DNA of 64,000 nt. It comes from Saonia sp964398035. GTDB taxonomy: Bacteria; Bacteroidota; Bacteroidia; Flavobacteriales; Flavobacteriaceae. The DNA lies in assembly GCA_964398035.1 (NCBI GenBank), contig CAYNLI010000002.1, positions 1-64,000 on the forward strand, given 5' to 3'. The notes under the pieces are model-generated. The model saw only the letters and a program-made list of their open reading frames with translations. It was not told the DNA's origin and did no database searches. Below, piece after piece: positions 17,805 through 26,660 of this stretch (position 1 is the stretch's first letter; each line of letters begins with the position of its first letter). The position numbers and the translations under genes are program-made.

Positions 17805-19568
17805 TTAAGGTGTGTTTTTGGAAATTAAATTTATACCATCCTCGATAAGTTTATTAAATTTTTTCATCTCTAATAGTCCAATTAAGTGATGATATACTTT
17901 AGATTCAATATTAGTATTTGAATCAAACAGTAGCTCATACATTTCTAATAATATTAGCCAATCATTAGAGTAATTTTGTTCAATACTGTCATAAATTTCT
18001 GATAGCTTTTGAATTTCAATATTTTTACTTTCGCGAACATTTCGAACTTCTTGATACAACAGATACAACTCTTTTTCTGAATTCGAATATACAAGTTTAT
18101 GTGTTTTCTCTTCTGAAACCTTAAAAACTTCTTCGAATGATTCTGGTGAAGCTGGACCAGAAAAAGCAGATATAATCTCTTTTCCAATTGCCATGTCATA
18201 TACACCCCATTCTGGCTGAAACAATGTTTTGTTTTTATAGGTAACTGTACACTCTTCAAAAGAAATAAGTATTATTTTTCCTTGTAAATCTCTAATTCCT
18301 GTAATTATTTTTCCTTCAACTTTTACACCGCCTTCAAACAACAGTCTTACCTTTTTACCTTCATATATTCCGTAGGCTTCTAAGTCGGTTGGCGACATAT
18401 TTTCAATTGCCAAATTAATTCCTTCTAACTTTCCAATAGGACTTCCAAATCCTTCATCATGATAATCTGTTCCGTGACCAATTAGTTCTTTATCTCTAGA
18501 TGCTAGTGCCGTTTTTCCAATCGTTTGTATATAAATCGGTCTTTTTTTTTGGCTGTAAACCGCTGTAAAAACTCCTGATATTTGAATACCAGTACTCAAT
18601 TCAATAGTACCTAAACTTTTGGATTTTATTAGTTTCTCAACTCCCGACAATCCTCCCTTTCTTAATGCCATTTTATTGGCAAATTTCTCAAGAACATAAC
18701 TTAAATGAGCAAAATTAGGCGTTACAAATAACTGAGGTTGTGGCTTGGTAATATCAAAATTGACTTCGGACGCGCTCAAAGTATACGGAAGTTTTTCTAC
18801 AGCATTTTTTAAACACAATTCGCTTTCTCCAATTGAAGATAATAATCCTGCACCATAAATTTTTGGACTTTCAAGCTTCCCTATTAAACCATACTCAACA
18901 GTCCACCAATGCAAATTTCGAATTTGAGCCATTTCAGAAAGTTTTCCCATATTTTTCTGAACGCTATTCACTTTTTCCATTGCTTTTTCAATCGATTCAG
19001 AAGAAGAGTTTGGGTCTTCCTTTAAGATTGATAAATGCCTAACGGCTTCATATAATTCATTGTCTTTTGCTGATGAAATGGCCTTGCTTCCAATTTCACC
19101 AAACCTTCGAAGATATTCTGCATATTCTGGACTTGCAATAATAGGAGCATGTCCCGCAGCCTCATGAATAATATCTGGTGCTGGAGTATATTTAATATGC
19201 TCAATTGTTCTAATATCAGAGGCAATTACCAAGACATTATAAGCTTGAAACTCCATAAATGCATTTGGAGGAATAAAGCCATCGACAGAAACTGCTGCCC
19301 AACCTATATCTTTTAAGATACGGTTCATTCCTTCCATTTTGGGGATATTATCAATTGATATTCCCGTTTTTCTTAGTCCATCTACATAATAACTGTGAGC
19401 CGTTCTTTTAAGGCAATCAATATTCAATCTCATAACGTAGCGCCACACTGCCTGATTTTGAGCTGTATATTCCTCATACGGTTGCTTCACAATAAACTTA
19501 TGTAAATGTTTTGGCAATCGCTTCGTTATGCTGTTTAACTTAGGTTGGTACTTAGGATTTTCCTGCAT
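17805..19568 (-). CDS. phhA: Aromatic amino acid (phenylalanine) hydroxylase with long C-terminal region
   Basis: The 587-residue protein has a biopterin-dependent hydroxylase core in about the first 290 residues. Iron ligands are His135 and His140 in PDIIHEAAGHAP and Glu225 in WWTVEYGL. It should hydroxylate phenylalanine to tyrosine using O2 and a tetrahydropterin. Typical bacterial enzymes are about 260-300 residues, so the C-terminal half is extra: a beta-rich stretch (about 310-470) then a helical, charged end. The extra part sits where eukaryotic enzymes have only a tetramerisation tail. Neighbours hpd, hmgA and fahA support the assignment. Confidence 0.92.
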   Translation of the reverse strand: MQENPKYQPKLNSITKRLPKHLHKFIVKQPYEEYTAQNQAVWRYVMRLNIDCLKRTAHSYYVDGLRKTGISIDNIPKMEGMNRILKDIGWAAVSVDGFIPPNAFMEFQAYNVLVIASDIRTIEHIKYTPAPDIIHEAAGHAPIIASPEYAEYLRRFGEIGSKAISSAKDNELYEAVRHLSILKEDPNSSSESIEKAMEKVNSVQKNMGKLSEMAQIRNLHWWTVEYGLIGKLESPKIYGAGLLSSIGESELCLKNAVEKLPYTLSASEVNFDITKPQPQLFVTPNFAHLSYVLEKFANKMALRKGGLSGVEKLIKSKSLGTIELSTGIQISGVFTAVYSQKKRPIYIQTIGKTALASRDKELIGHGTDYHDEGFGSPIGKLEGINLAIENMSPTDLEAYGIYEGKKVRLLFEGGVKVEGKIITGIRDLQGKIILISFEECTVTYKNKTLFQPEWGVYDMAIGKEIISAFSGPASPESFEEVFKVSEEKTHKLVYSNSEKELYLLYQEVRNVRESKNIEIQKLSEIYDSIEQNYSNDWLILLEMYELLFDSNTNIESKVYHHLIGLLEMKKFNKLIEDGINLISKNTP

Positions 19569-19586
19569 TTATTTTTGAAATGGCTT

Positions 19587-20750
19587 TTATAAAGTCCCTC
19601 TATTTTCTTGCTCTCTTTCAATTGCTTCAAAAAGTGCCTTAAAGTTACCTTTCCCAAATGACTTAGCCCCTTTTCGTTGAATAATTTCAAAAAACATAGT
19701 TGGACGATCAACTACTGGCTTTGTAAACAATTGCAATAAATAACCTTCTTCATCCCTATCAATTAAAATTCCGTGCTTTTTAAGCACTTCAACATCTTCA
19801 TCAATATCACCTACGCGTTCTAAAAGATCGTCATAATAATTTTCAGGAACATATAAAAACTCAACTCCACGATCTCTCATTTGCGAAACAGTTTCTACAA
19901 TATTGTCTGTTGCTACAGCAATATGTTGTACGCCCGAGCCATTGTAAAAATCTAAATATTCTTCTATTTGTGATTTTTTTACGCCAATAGCAGGTTCATT
20001 TATCGGAAATTTCACTCTCCCATTTCCATTGCTCATCACTTTACTCATTAGCGCTGTGTATTCAGTTGAAATATCATTATCATCAAAAGAAATAATTTGT
20101 GCAAAGCCCATTACTTCTGCATAAAATTTGCACCATTTATTCATTTCATTCCAATTCACATTTCCAACCATATGGTCGATAAATTTCAATCCAACATCTT
20201 TTGGATTGTAATGTGTCTCCCATTTTTTATACCCTGGCAAAAAGACTCCATTATAATTTTTTCGTTCAACAAATATGTGCACAGTTTCTCCATAAGTATA
20301 AATTCCTGAACGAATAACATGACCGTTTACATCTTCCTCTCTTGTTGGCTCCATAAAAGGTTTTGCCCCTCTTTTAGTTGTTTCTTCAAAAGCATTGACA
20401 GCATCATCTACCCAAAGAGCTATAACTTTTACGCCATCTCCATGTTTGTTAATATGTTCATTGATTACGCCGTCTTTTTCTAACGATGTTGTTAAAACCA
20501 ACCGAACTTTATCTTGCTTCAACACGTATGAAACTTTGTTTTTCGCCCCGGTTTCTAACCCAGAAAAAGCTTCAGATTGAAAACCAAATGCAGTTTTATA
20601 AAAATGTGCGCTTTGTTTTGCATTTCCTACGTATAACTCAACATAGTCAGTTCCTAATAATGGCAAAAAATCGTCTGCATCATCAAACATTTTTTTAAGT
20701 CCATATTCTGTATTTTGTAAATTTTGTAAATTTTTTATTTCTGTTGACAT
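19587..20750 (-). CDS. hpd: 4-Hydroxyphenylpyruvate dioxygenase
   Basis: The 387-residue protein starts at the ATG giving MSTEIKNLQNLQ, which leaves a 25-bp gap to hmgA; a longer form would overlap hmgA. Two vicinal-oxygen-chelate halves are visible (DYVELYVGNAKQSAHFYKTA and FIDHMVGNVNWNEMNKWCKF), with iron ligands expected at the His of IDHMVGNV, the His of GVQHIAVAT and a C-terminal Glu in TMFFEIIQR. It converts 4-hydroxyphenylpyruvate to homogentisate. Confidence 0.97.
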   Translation of the reverse strand: MSTEIKNLQNLQNTEYGLKKMFDDADDFLPLLGTDYVELYVGNAKQSAHFYKTAFGFQSEAFSGLETGAKNKVSYVLKQDKVRLVLTTSLEKDGVINEHINKHGDGVKVIALWVDDAVNAFEETTKRGAKPFMEPTREEDVNGHVIRSGIYTYGETVHIFVERKNYNGVFLPGYKKWETHYNPKDVGLKFIDHMVGNVNWNEMNKWCKFYAEVMGFAQIISFDDNDISTEYTALMSKVMSNGNGRVKFPINEPAIGVKKSQIEEYLDFYNGSGVQHIAVATDNIVETVSQMRDRGVEFLYVPENYYDDLLERVGDIDEDVEVLKKHGILIDRDEEGYLLQLFTKPVVDRPTMFFEIIQRKGAKSFGKGNFKALFEAIEREQENRGTL

Positions 20751-20775
20751 GTTTTCATCTTTTTGAAATTGTGAA

Positions 20776-21933
20776 TTAAAGAATCCACGATTTATAATAA
20801 TTTCCAACTTGTAATTTTAACGCTTCTTCGGTAATTGACATTGGTCTAAAAGGATCGATCATTACAGCTAATTCTTGAGTTTCCGTTTTACCAATACTTC
20901 GCTCGATCGTCCCTGGGTGCGGACCGTGTGGCACACCTCCTGGATGTAATGTTATTTGCCCTTTTTCAACATTATTTCTACTCATAAAATCACCATCTAC
21001 ATAATATAATATTTCTTCAGAATCTATATTGCTATGATGATATGGCGCAGGAATTGATTTTGGGTGATAATCATACATTCGTGGCACAAAACTACACACA
21101 ACAAAACCAGCAGACTCCCATTGTTGGTGGATTGGGGGTGGCATATGTATACGCCCAGTTATGGGTTCAAAATCATGAATAGAGAATGCATACGGATAAT
21201 GAAAACCATCCCAACCCACAAGATCAAAAGGGTGATTATTATATACATACTCCCACATATTTCCTTGTTTCTTGATTTTCACAAGAAACTCTCCTTTTTC
21301 ATCATGGGTTTCTAAATTCTTAGGCAATCGCATATCTCTTTCACAAAAAGGAGAATGTTCTAATAATTGCCCAAAGTTATTACGGTATCTTTTAGGGGTT
21401 ACTATAGGCTGAAAAGATTCTACATATAAAATTCTATTATCCTTTGTGTCAAAATCCATTTGGTATATAACTCCTTTTGGAATTATCAAATAATCACCAT
21501 ATTTAAAAGGAATATTACCATAATTTGTTCTTAAAATACCTGAACCAATATGAATAAATAACATTTCATCAGCATCACCATTCTTATAAAAATAATCTTC
21601 AGAAAATGTTTTAGGCGCGGCCAAACCAATATGTAAATCGTTATTTACAAACAAGGTTTTTCTGCTCGTTAAATAATCATTCTCTGGTTTTAGTGAAAAC
21701 CCTTTAAAACTTAACGCTTTCATATTCTTATCTATACCAATTTTTGGCATTATAGAACCTTTATCAATAATTTCTGTAACTACCGTTGGCGGATGAATAT
21801 GGTATAACAATGATGACATACCTGCAAAACCGGCCGTTCCAAATAATTCTTCTTGGTACAAGCCTCCTGATGGATTCTTAAATACGGTATGCCTTTTCTT
21901 TGGAATTTTTCCTAATGTATGATATCTTGGCAT
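20776..21933 (-). CDS. hmgA: Homogentisate 1,2-dioxygenase
   Basis: The 385-residue cupin-type enzyme has PPIHQQWESAGFVVCSFVPR and PYHHSNIDSEEILYYVDGDF, which carries iron-ligating residues, and LHPGGVPHGPHPG near the C-terminus. It opens the homogentisate ring to maleylacetoacetate. It is slightly shorter than the roughly 430-residue proteobacterial and eukaryotic enzymes but typical for Bacteroidota. It lies 66 bp after the aminotransferase gene. Confidence 0.96.
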   Translation of the reverse strand: MPRYHTLGKIPKKRHTVFKNPSGGLYQEELFGTAGFAGMSSLLYHIHPPTVVTEIIDKGSIMPKIGIDKNMKALSFKGFSLKPENDYLTSRKTLFVNNDLHIGLAAPKTFSEDYFYKNGDADEMLFIHIGSGILRTNYGNIPFKYGDYLIIPKGVIYQMDFDTKDNRILYVESFQPIVTPKRYRNNFGQLLEHSPFCERDMRLPKNLETHDEKGEFLVKIKKQGNMWEYVYNNHPFDLVGWDGFHYPYAFSIHDFEPITGRIHMPPPIHQQWESAGFVVCSFVPRMYDYHPKSIPAPYHHSNIDSEEILYYVDGDFMSRNNVEKGQITLHPGGVPHGPHPGTIERSIGKTETQELAVMIDPFRPMSITEEALKLQVGNYYKSWIL

Positions 21934-21999
21934 AATTACTTTTTTTTAAATAGATAGTGGTACTTGCATTTTATTTACGCTAACTCTTAACAAACCTTA

Positions 22000-23142
22000 T
22001 TAGGTTATTTCTACACAAACTATAGAAGCATTAAACAGACTAATTTTTTTTATAGCATTCACCAAGGCAGTATTTGCTTCTCTGTTCCCAATTGTTATTC
22101 TCACTTTATTTATAGCTCCAAAATTATCTACAGGTCTAACAGAAATGCCTTTTTGCTCTAAAAAAGCAATAAATTCAGCACTTGAAATTGGTGGTTTTAT
22201 TAAAAAAAAATTTGCTTGTGATGGATAATATTGAATATTCATCTCTTTAAACTTACCCTCCATAAAAGTACGCTCTTCACTTATTGTAGCAATAGTTCGG
22301 TCAATAAATTTCTTATCTTTTAATGCTGCAATAGCACCTTCAAGAGCTGGCAAGGAAATTAAAAAAGGTTTGCAAAGTTGTCGTAAATATGTAGCAACTT
22401 CTACATCCATATATGCATAACCAACACGGAGTGCGGCTAAGCCATAGGTCTTTGAAAAACTATTAACTGCAATTATATTTTTATATTGGGATATATAAGG
22501 CAATGCCTGTGTATAATCTTGTGCATCAGCAAAATGCCAGTAAACCTCGTCAAAAACCACGATAACATCTGCTGGAATTTTATGCAACAAGGTCTCTAAG
22601 GTTTTTTTAGGTATATAGGTGCCTGTAGGATTATTTGGACTCGTTAAAAATACAATTCGTGTTTTAGGGTTTATAGCATCAATAATGCCCTCAATATTTA
22701 ATGAATAACTTTCTTCTACTAATGGCACATCAACAATTTTTGCACCTGCCCACCTAGAAAACATTTGGTAAGGCACAAAGCAAGGAGATGAAACAATAAC
22801 CTCATCCCCTTCCCGTATAAAACCTTTTATTATTAAATCTATAATTTCTGAACCACTATCTGCGCAAATAAATTCATCTACATATAACCTATTTTCATAG
22901 TATGCAACTAATGCTTCTCGCAAACGGATATCCGTGGCATCAGGATAAATATGTAATTTATCTAAACTTTTCTTTATTGCAAGTACTGCGGCTGGACAAG
23001 GTCCTAATGGATTTTCATTAGAAGAAAGTTTATATCCTTTATTAATGCCAGCACCCAGAGCAATGGTCTTACCGCCTTTATAACCGTTTTCTATTTTTAA
23101 AAAAGCTTTAAATACAGAACTTATATTTTTTTCTTGCTTCAT
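22000..23142 (-). CDS. PLP-dependent aminotransferase, HisC-like; probable aromatic aminotransferase
   Basis: About 380 residues, starting at the ATG giving MKQEKNISSVFKAF; the longer frame begins with TTG. It is a fold-type I aminotransferase resembling histidinol-phosphate transaminase, with LSSNENPLGPCP, FLTSPNNPTGTYI, VVFDEVYWHF and the PLP lysine in SFSKTYGLAALRVGYA. First gene of the tyrosine-degradation cluster, it most likely turns tyrosine into 4-hydroxyphenylpyruvate. That function is inferred from position; a role in histidine synthesis is less likely because no his genes are near. Confidence 0.85.
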   Translation of the reverse strand: MKQEKNISSVFKAFLKIENGYKGGKTIALGAGINKGYKLSSNENPLGPCPAAVLAIKKSLDKLHIYPDATDIRLREALVAYYENRLYVDEFICADSGSEIIDLIIKGFIREGDEVIVSSPCFVPYQMFSRWAGAKIVDVPLVEESYSLNIEGIIDAINPKTRIVFLTSPNNPTGTYIPKKTLETLLHKIPADVIVVFDEVYWHFADAQDYTQALPYISQYKNIIAVNSFSKTYGLAALRVGYAYMDVEVATYLRQLCKPFLISLPALEGAIAALKDKKFIDRTIATISEERTFMEGKFKEMNIQYYPSQANFFLIKPPISSAEFIAFLEQKGISVRPVDNFGAINKVRITIGNREANTALVNAIKKISLFNASIVCVEIT

Positions 23143-23217
23143 TAAATTTTGTATTCTGCTCAAAATTTAGCTATGAGCATATAGAACAAAATTAAAGTAA
23201 TTCTAAAAAATTAAATT

Positions 23218-23225
23218 TATATTTG
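23218..23225 (+). promoter_or_regulatory. Candidate -7 element for the Lrp-type regulator gene
   Basis: TATATTTG matches the Bacteroidota TAnnTTTG element exactly, in the 187-bp AT-rich divergent region. I see no convincing TTTG at the right distance upstream. The long leader (about 100 nt) lowers confidence. Confidence 0.35.
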
Positions 23226-23329
23226 CTTGAATAGATTAAAAATCTAGACTTTTATTCTAAAAATAACATGATTAATGTAATTTTATTCTATTATGCATTT
23301 ACTTATATAGCTTTCAACAAAAAAAATAC

Positions 23330-23815
23330 ATGAAAAACAAACTAGATAAAACAGATCTTAAAATTTTAGATATTTTACAAAAAGATTGCAGAATTACCAC
23401 CAAAAAATTAGCTGAAAAATTAAACCTATCTACCACTCCTGTTTTTGAGCGAATAAAAAAACTAGAAAAAGAAGGGTATATAAGTAACTATGTTGCCTTA
23501 CTAAGCGAGCGAAAAATAGGGTTAAAACAAACCATTTTTATAGGCATTACCCTAAAAGGGCATACAAGAAGCTACTTACATAAATTTTTAGAAAAGGTTA
23601 ATCATTTTCCTGAAGTAATGGAGTGCTATCAGGTCTCTGGTAATTTTGATTATCTTATTAAAATTGTTATAGAAGATATTGATGCCTATGAAACCTTTGT
23701 ACAAACCAAACTGTCTTTAATTTCTGAGCTCAGAAATGTACATAGTTACATTGCTATTAAAAAAGGGAAACAAACAACCCAATTAAATTTAAAACCTTTA
23801 ATTAATACCAATTAA
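23330..23815 (+). CDS. Lrp/AsnC-family transcriptional regulator
   Basis: The 161-residue protein has an N-terminal helix-turn-helix (KILDILQKDCRITTKKLAEK ... STTPVFERIKKLEKEGYI) and a C-terminal RAM/ACT-like ligand domain (VMECYQVSGNFDYLIKIVIEDI). It is divergent from the aminotransferase and probably controls the tyrosine cluster in response to an amino acid, as many Lrp-type proteins regulate adjacent genes. The ligand is likely phenylalanine or tyrosine by context only. Confidence 0.92.
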   Translation: MKNKLDKTDLKILDILQKDCRITTKKLAEKLNLSTTPVFERIKKLEKEGYISNYVALLSERKIGLKQTIFIGITLKGHTRSYLHKFLEKVNHFPEVMECYQVSGNFDYLIKIVIEDIDAYETFVQTKLSLISELRNVHSYIAIKKGKQTTQLNLKPLINTN

Positions 23816-23850
23816 TACAGTGAACTATAAGGCATCTTCTAATAACAAAA

Positions 23851-24147
23851 CTATACCTCCACTACAGCATTCTCCCAGCCAGCATAATCGTTCCATTGGT
23901 AACGATCAGCTTCAGTTTCATTTACATAATTACCATCTACCAAATATTTAAACTCATATAAATTTTCTTTTGGCAAGTTGAACGTTCCTTTGAAAGTACC
24001 GTTCTTTAATTTTTTCAACTGACTACCTTCAGAACTCCAATTATTAAAATCACCAACTACTGCTGCTTTTTCTGCACCTTGAGCCGGAACAATAAAAGCA
24101 ACTTTACAAACTGGTTTTGTCTTAAGCTATTGTTTTGCAATGGACAT
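23851..24147 (-). pseudogene. Isoamylase-early-set (CBM48/AMPK-beta-like) protein gene with in-frame stop at codon 7
   Basis: Reading from the ATG at 24147 gives MSIAKQ, then TAG (24127-24129), then LKTKPVCKVAFIVPA and a normal 99-codon frame containing AVVGDFNNWSSEG, FKYLVDGNYVNE and DYAGWENAVVEV. Related Bacteroidota proteins commonly have Tyr at the stop position, one base away (TAT/TAC). No internal ATG downstream would rescue translation. The rest of the frame is intact, so the stop is recent, a sequencing error, or bypassed. The family binds or resembles glycogen-binding modules; function of these small proteins is unclear. Confidence 0.85.
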
Positions 24148-24319
24148 AATACTTTTTTTTAAAAAATTACAGTACAACCATTAACAAACAAAACATTAAC
24201 CACGATTTACGATTGTCTTAAAATACTATTTACATTAGCTTGACTTTACAAAAAATACAGGCTATTATTATTAAGATATGCACAAAGATCTTTAATCAAA
24301 ACTGAACCCTAAATTGACT

Positions 24320-24327
24320 TATATTTG
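24320..24327 (+). promoter_or_regulatory. Candidate -7 promoter element for the 2TM-folA genes
   Basis: TATATTTG matches TAnnTTTG 20 bp before the ATG at 24347. No clear TTTG element is visible at the preferred spacing upstream. Confidence 0.4.
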
Positions 24328-24346
24328 TCATTAAACGAATAATTCA

Positions 24347-24733
24347 ATGTTCTCCAAAGAGAAAAACAATCCCAAAATAGATTTGGAACAACACGAAATA
24401 TTGGAACATGCACAATCCAGAATCAAAAAAAAAAGACTGTACCTGCATTTTGTCATTTTCTTGATTGGCTGTGCTTTTTTTATTCTGATTAACAAGACCT
24501 TTAAGTACGGAGAAGCATATGATTGGTTTATTTGGTGCATTATCTTTTGGGCATTTTTATTCATTTTACATACATTTAATGCATTTGTGTCCCAAAAATT
24601 CATAGGTAATGAATGGGAAAGAAAGCAACGAGAAAAATTGGTGTCCTTGAAGAAACAGAAAATAGCAGAACTACAAAAAGAAATAGAAACTGACTTTCCA
24701 CTTTCTAACATCAATAAAAAAAAAAGCCTATGA
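24347..24733 (+). CDS. 2TM-domain membrane protein
   Basis: The 128-residue protein has a charged N-terminus with a coil-like helix, two membrane helices (about 42-62 and 72-94) separated by a short loop (NKTFKYGEAYDW), and a basic coiled C-terminus (ERKQREKLVSLKKQKIAELQKEI). This is the 2TM domain arrangement found in Bacteroidota; function is unknown. It overlaps folA by 4 bp (ATGA), so the two are translationally coupled. Confidence 0.85.
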   Translation: MFSKEKNNPKIDLEQHEILEHAQSRIKKKRLYLHFVIFLIGCAFFILINKTFKYGEAYDWFIWCIIFWAFLFILHTFNAFVSQKFIGNEWERKQREKLVSLKKQKIAELQKEIETDFPLSNINKKKSL

Positions 24734-25233
24734 GCAATACTATTACCATAATAGCTGCTGCCGGAGAAAACAATGCACTGGGGAAAGACAACGATTTGCT
24801 ATGGCACTTACCAGATGATTTTAAACGTTTTAAACAGCTCACAACTGGACATATGATAATCATGGGGCGTAAAACCTTTGAAAGTTTTCCAAAACCCCTA
24901 CCCAATAGAACCCACATTATAATTACACGAGATAAAACATATACTACCAAATACAAAGAGTGCATAATTGTTAATTCTCTTGAAAGCGCTCTTAAATTAG
25001 CCGAAAACGATACAGCCCCATTTATAATTGGTGGTGGTGAAATATATAGCTTAGGAATGGATTTTGCTCACAAAATAGAGCTTACACGAGTGAAACAAGA
25101 TTTTGAAGCAGATACCTTTTTCCCAGAGATTGATGAGAATATATGGAAATTAATCCACAAAGAGCACCATCCTAAAGATGACAAGCATAAATATGGTTTT
25201 TCATATTTAACGTATGAGAGAAGTAAAACCTAA
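24730..25233 (+). CDS. folA: Dihydrofolate reductase
   Basis: The 167-residue protein has the DHFR motifs IIAAAGENNALGKDNDLLWHLPDDFKRFK (NADPH/folate site with the Met20-like loop), MGRKTFESF, and FIIGGGEIYSLG. It reduces dihydrofolate to tetrahydrofolate, regenerating the cofactor that thyA uses. Its 3' end overlaps the end of the convergent murI by 4 bp. Confidence 0.97.
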   Translation: MSNTITIIAAAGENNALGKDNDLLWHLPDDFKRFKQLTTGHMIIMGRKTFESFPKPLPNRTHIIITRDKTYTTKYKECIIVNSLESALKLAENDTAPFIIGGGEIYSLGMDFAHKIELTRVKQDFEADTFFPEIDENIWKLIHKEHHPKDDKHKYGFSYLTYERSKT

Positions 25234-26018
25234 AAATCCAAATAAGTGACTTTCATATTTTGAGTGGCACTTTCAAGAAAAGTTTCTAAAACTTGAGTAT
25301 TGGTATTGCTATAGAATTGATGGGTTGCTTTTTTTCCTGAAAAGTTCAATAAATTATTTTTCGCCAAAATAGCCTTTGTCTGCTTGGCAACTGCTTCTCC
25401 TGAATCAATAATTTTTACATGTTTTGGGAGCAATTCTTTTAAAACGGGCATTAAATATGGATAATGAGTACATCCAAGCACCAGATAATCAATCTCCTCA
25501 TCTAACATAGGTTGCAAAAATTGATGTAACAACCTTTTGGTTTCTTCAGAATTAACTTTCCCTTCCTCTATTAATGGCACTAAACCAATTCCTTCTCTTT
25601 CTAGGATTGTAATACCACTTGCATAGTTTTTAGAAGTCTCATGAAATAAATCACTGGAAAGTGTTCCCTTGGTGGCTAAAACTCCAACCTTTTTGGAATT
25701 GGACCTTATAGCTGCCGGTTTAATGGCCGGTTCAATACCAATGAAAGGTACATTGTAGTTTTTTCTTAAATAGGCAATAGCGTTGGTTGTTGCAGTATTA
25801 CAGGCCACAACTATTAGTTTACTGCCCATTTTTAATAATAGTTCCGTATTTTTTATACTTAACCCTAATATTTCTTCTGTCGATTTTCCCCCATAGGGTG
25901 CATTTTTACTATCGGCAAGATAAACAGTGTTCTCATATGGAAGCATCACATTGATTTCTTTCCATATGGAAGTTCCTCCAACACCTGAATCAAAAATACC
26001 TATAGGTTTATTTTTCAT
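25230..26018 (-). CDS. murI: Glutamate racemase
   Basis: The 262-residue protein starts at the ATG giving MKNKPIGIFDSGVGG; a TTG five codons upstream is unlikely. It has both catalytic cysteines in VACNTATTNA and LGCTHYPYL and the substrate-binding SGVGGTS and YGGKS segments. It makes D-glutamate for peptidoglycan. It follows the ompH genes but is separated from them by a terminator. Confidence 0.97.
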   Translation of the reverse strand: MKNKPIGIFDSGVGGTSIWKEINVMLPYENTVYLADSKNAPYGGKSTEEILGLSIKNTELLLKMGSKLIVVACNTATTNAIAYLRKNYNVPFIGIEPAIKPAAIRSNSKKVGVLATKGTLSSDLFHETSKNYASGITILEREGIGLVPLIEEGKVNSEETKRLLHQFLQPMLDEEIDYLVLGCTHYPYLMPVLKELLPKHVKIIDSGEAVAKQTKAILAKNNLLNFSGKKATHQFYSNTNTQVLETFLESATQNMKVTYLDF

Positions 26019-26047
26019 TTTAATTTTTACCAATATTATAAAAATAA

Positions 26048-26079
26048 AAAACCGTCTTGAATCAAGACGGTTTTTTTTT
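26048..26079 (-). terminator. Terminator between ompH and murI
   Basis: A perfect stem ACCGTCTTG / CAAGACGGT with a 3-nt loop, extended by A/T pairs, lies between the ompH stop and the murI start. A/T tracts flank it on both sides. Confidence 0.8.
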
Positions 26080-26099
26080 CATATATTTTAAAGAAGTTC

Positions 26100-26609
26100 T
26101 TAGAAACCTAATTCTTTCTTTACTTCTGGCAATAAATCTTTTCCCTTAAAAACAATAAGTCCAGTTCCTTGAGTAGCGTCCATTACATAATCAAATCCTT
26201 GGGCAGCAGCAACTTTTTCAATAGCTGCTTGTGCTTTTTGTGAAATAGGTGCAAAAAGTTCAGCTTGTTTTTTTTGTATTTCTTGTTGCGCTGCTTGTTG
26301 TGCCTCTGCTATAGTTTTATCAAATCCTTGAAGCTCTATAGCTCTTTTATCATTTTCTTCTTTAGACATGGTTGCTGCCTCATTAGAATACTGGGCATAT
26401 TTATTTTTAAGTTCTGTCATAGAACCCTCAATATCTGCTCTGTACGTTTCACCAAGCTTCTTAATTTCTGCCTGTGCAGAAATCATTTCTGGCATTTCAG
26501 TTAACAATTGTGACACATCTATATGTGCAACTTTGCTCTGGGCATTCACAAAACTGGTAGCTGCTACAAATAAAACTATGGCTACAGCAATTTTCTTTAC
26601 GTTTTTCAT
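26100..26609 (-). CDS. OmpH/Skp-family periplasmic chaperone
   Basis: The 169-residue protein has a signal peptide (MKNVKKIAVAIVLFVAATSFVNA), then a small beta segment (SKVAHIDVSQLL) and long coiled helices ending in AAQGFDYVMDATQGTGLIVF, the Skp/OmpH arrangement. It should hold unfolded outer-membrane proteins in the periplasm for the BAM complex. It is the second of two tandem ompH genes downstream of bamA. Confidence 0.93.
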   Translation of the reverse strand: MKNVKKIAVAIVLFVAATSFVNAQSKVAHIDVSQLLTEMPEMISAQAEIKKLGETYRADIEGSMTELKNKYAQYSNEAATMSKEENDKRAIELQGFDKTIAEAQQAAQQEIQKKQAELFAPISQKAQAAIEKVAAAQGFDYVMDATQGTGLIVFKGKDLLPEVKKELGF

Positions 26610-26660
26610 GATTTTAAATAAGTGTTAATTGAGTGTTATTATTTTGAGTTACTATTTTTA

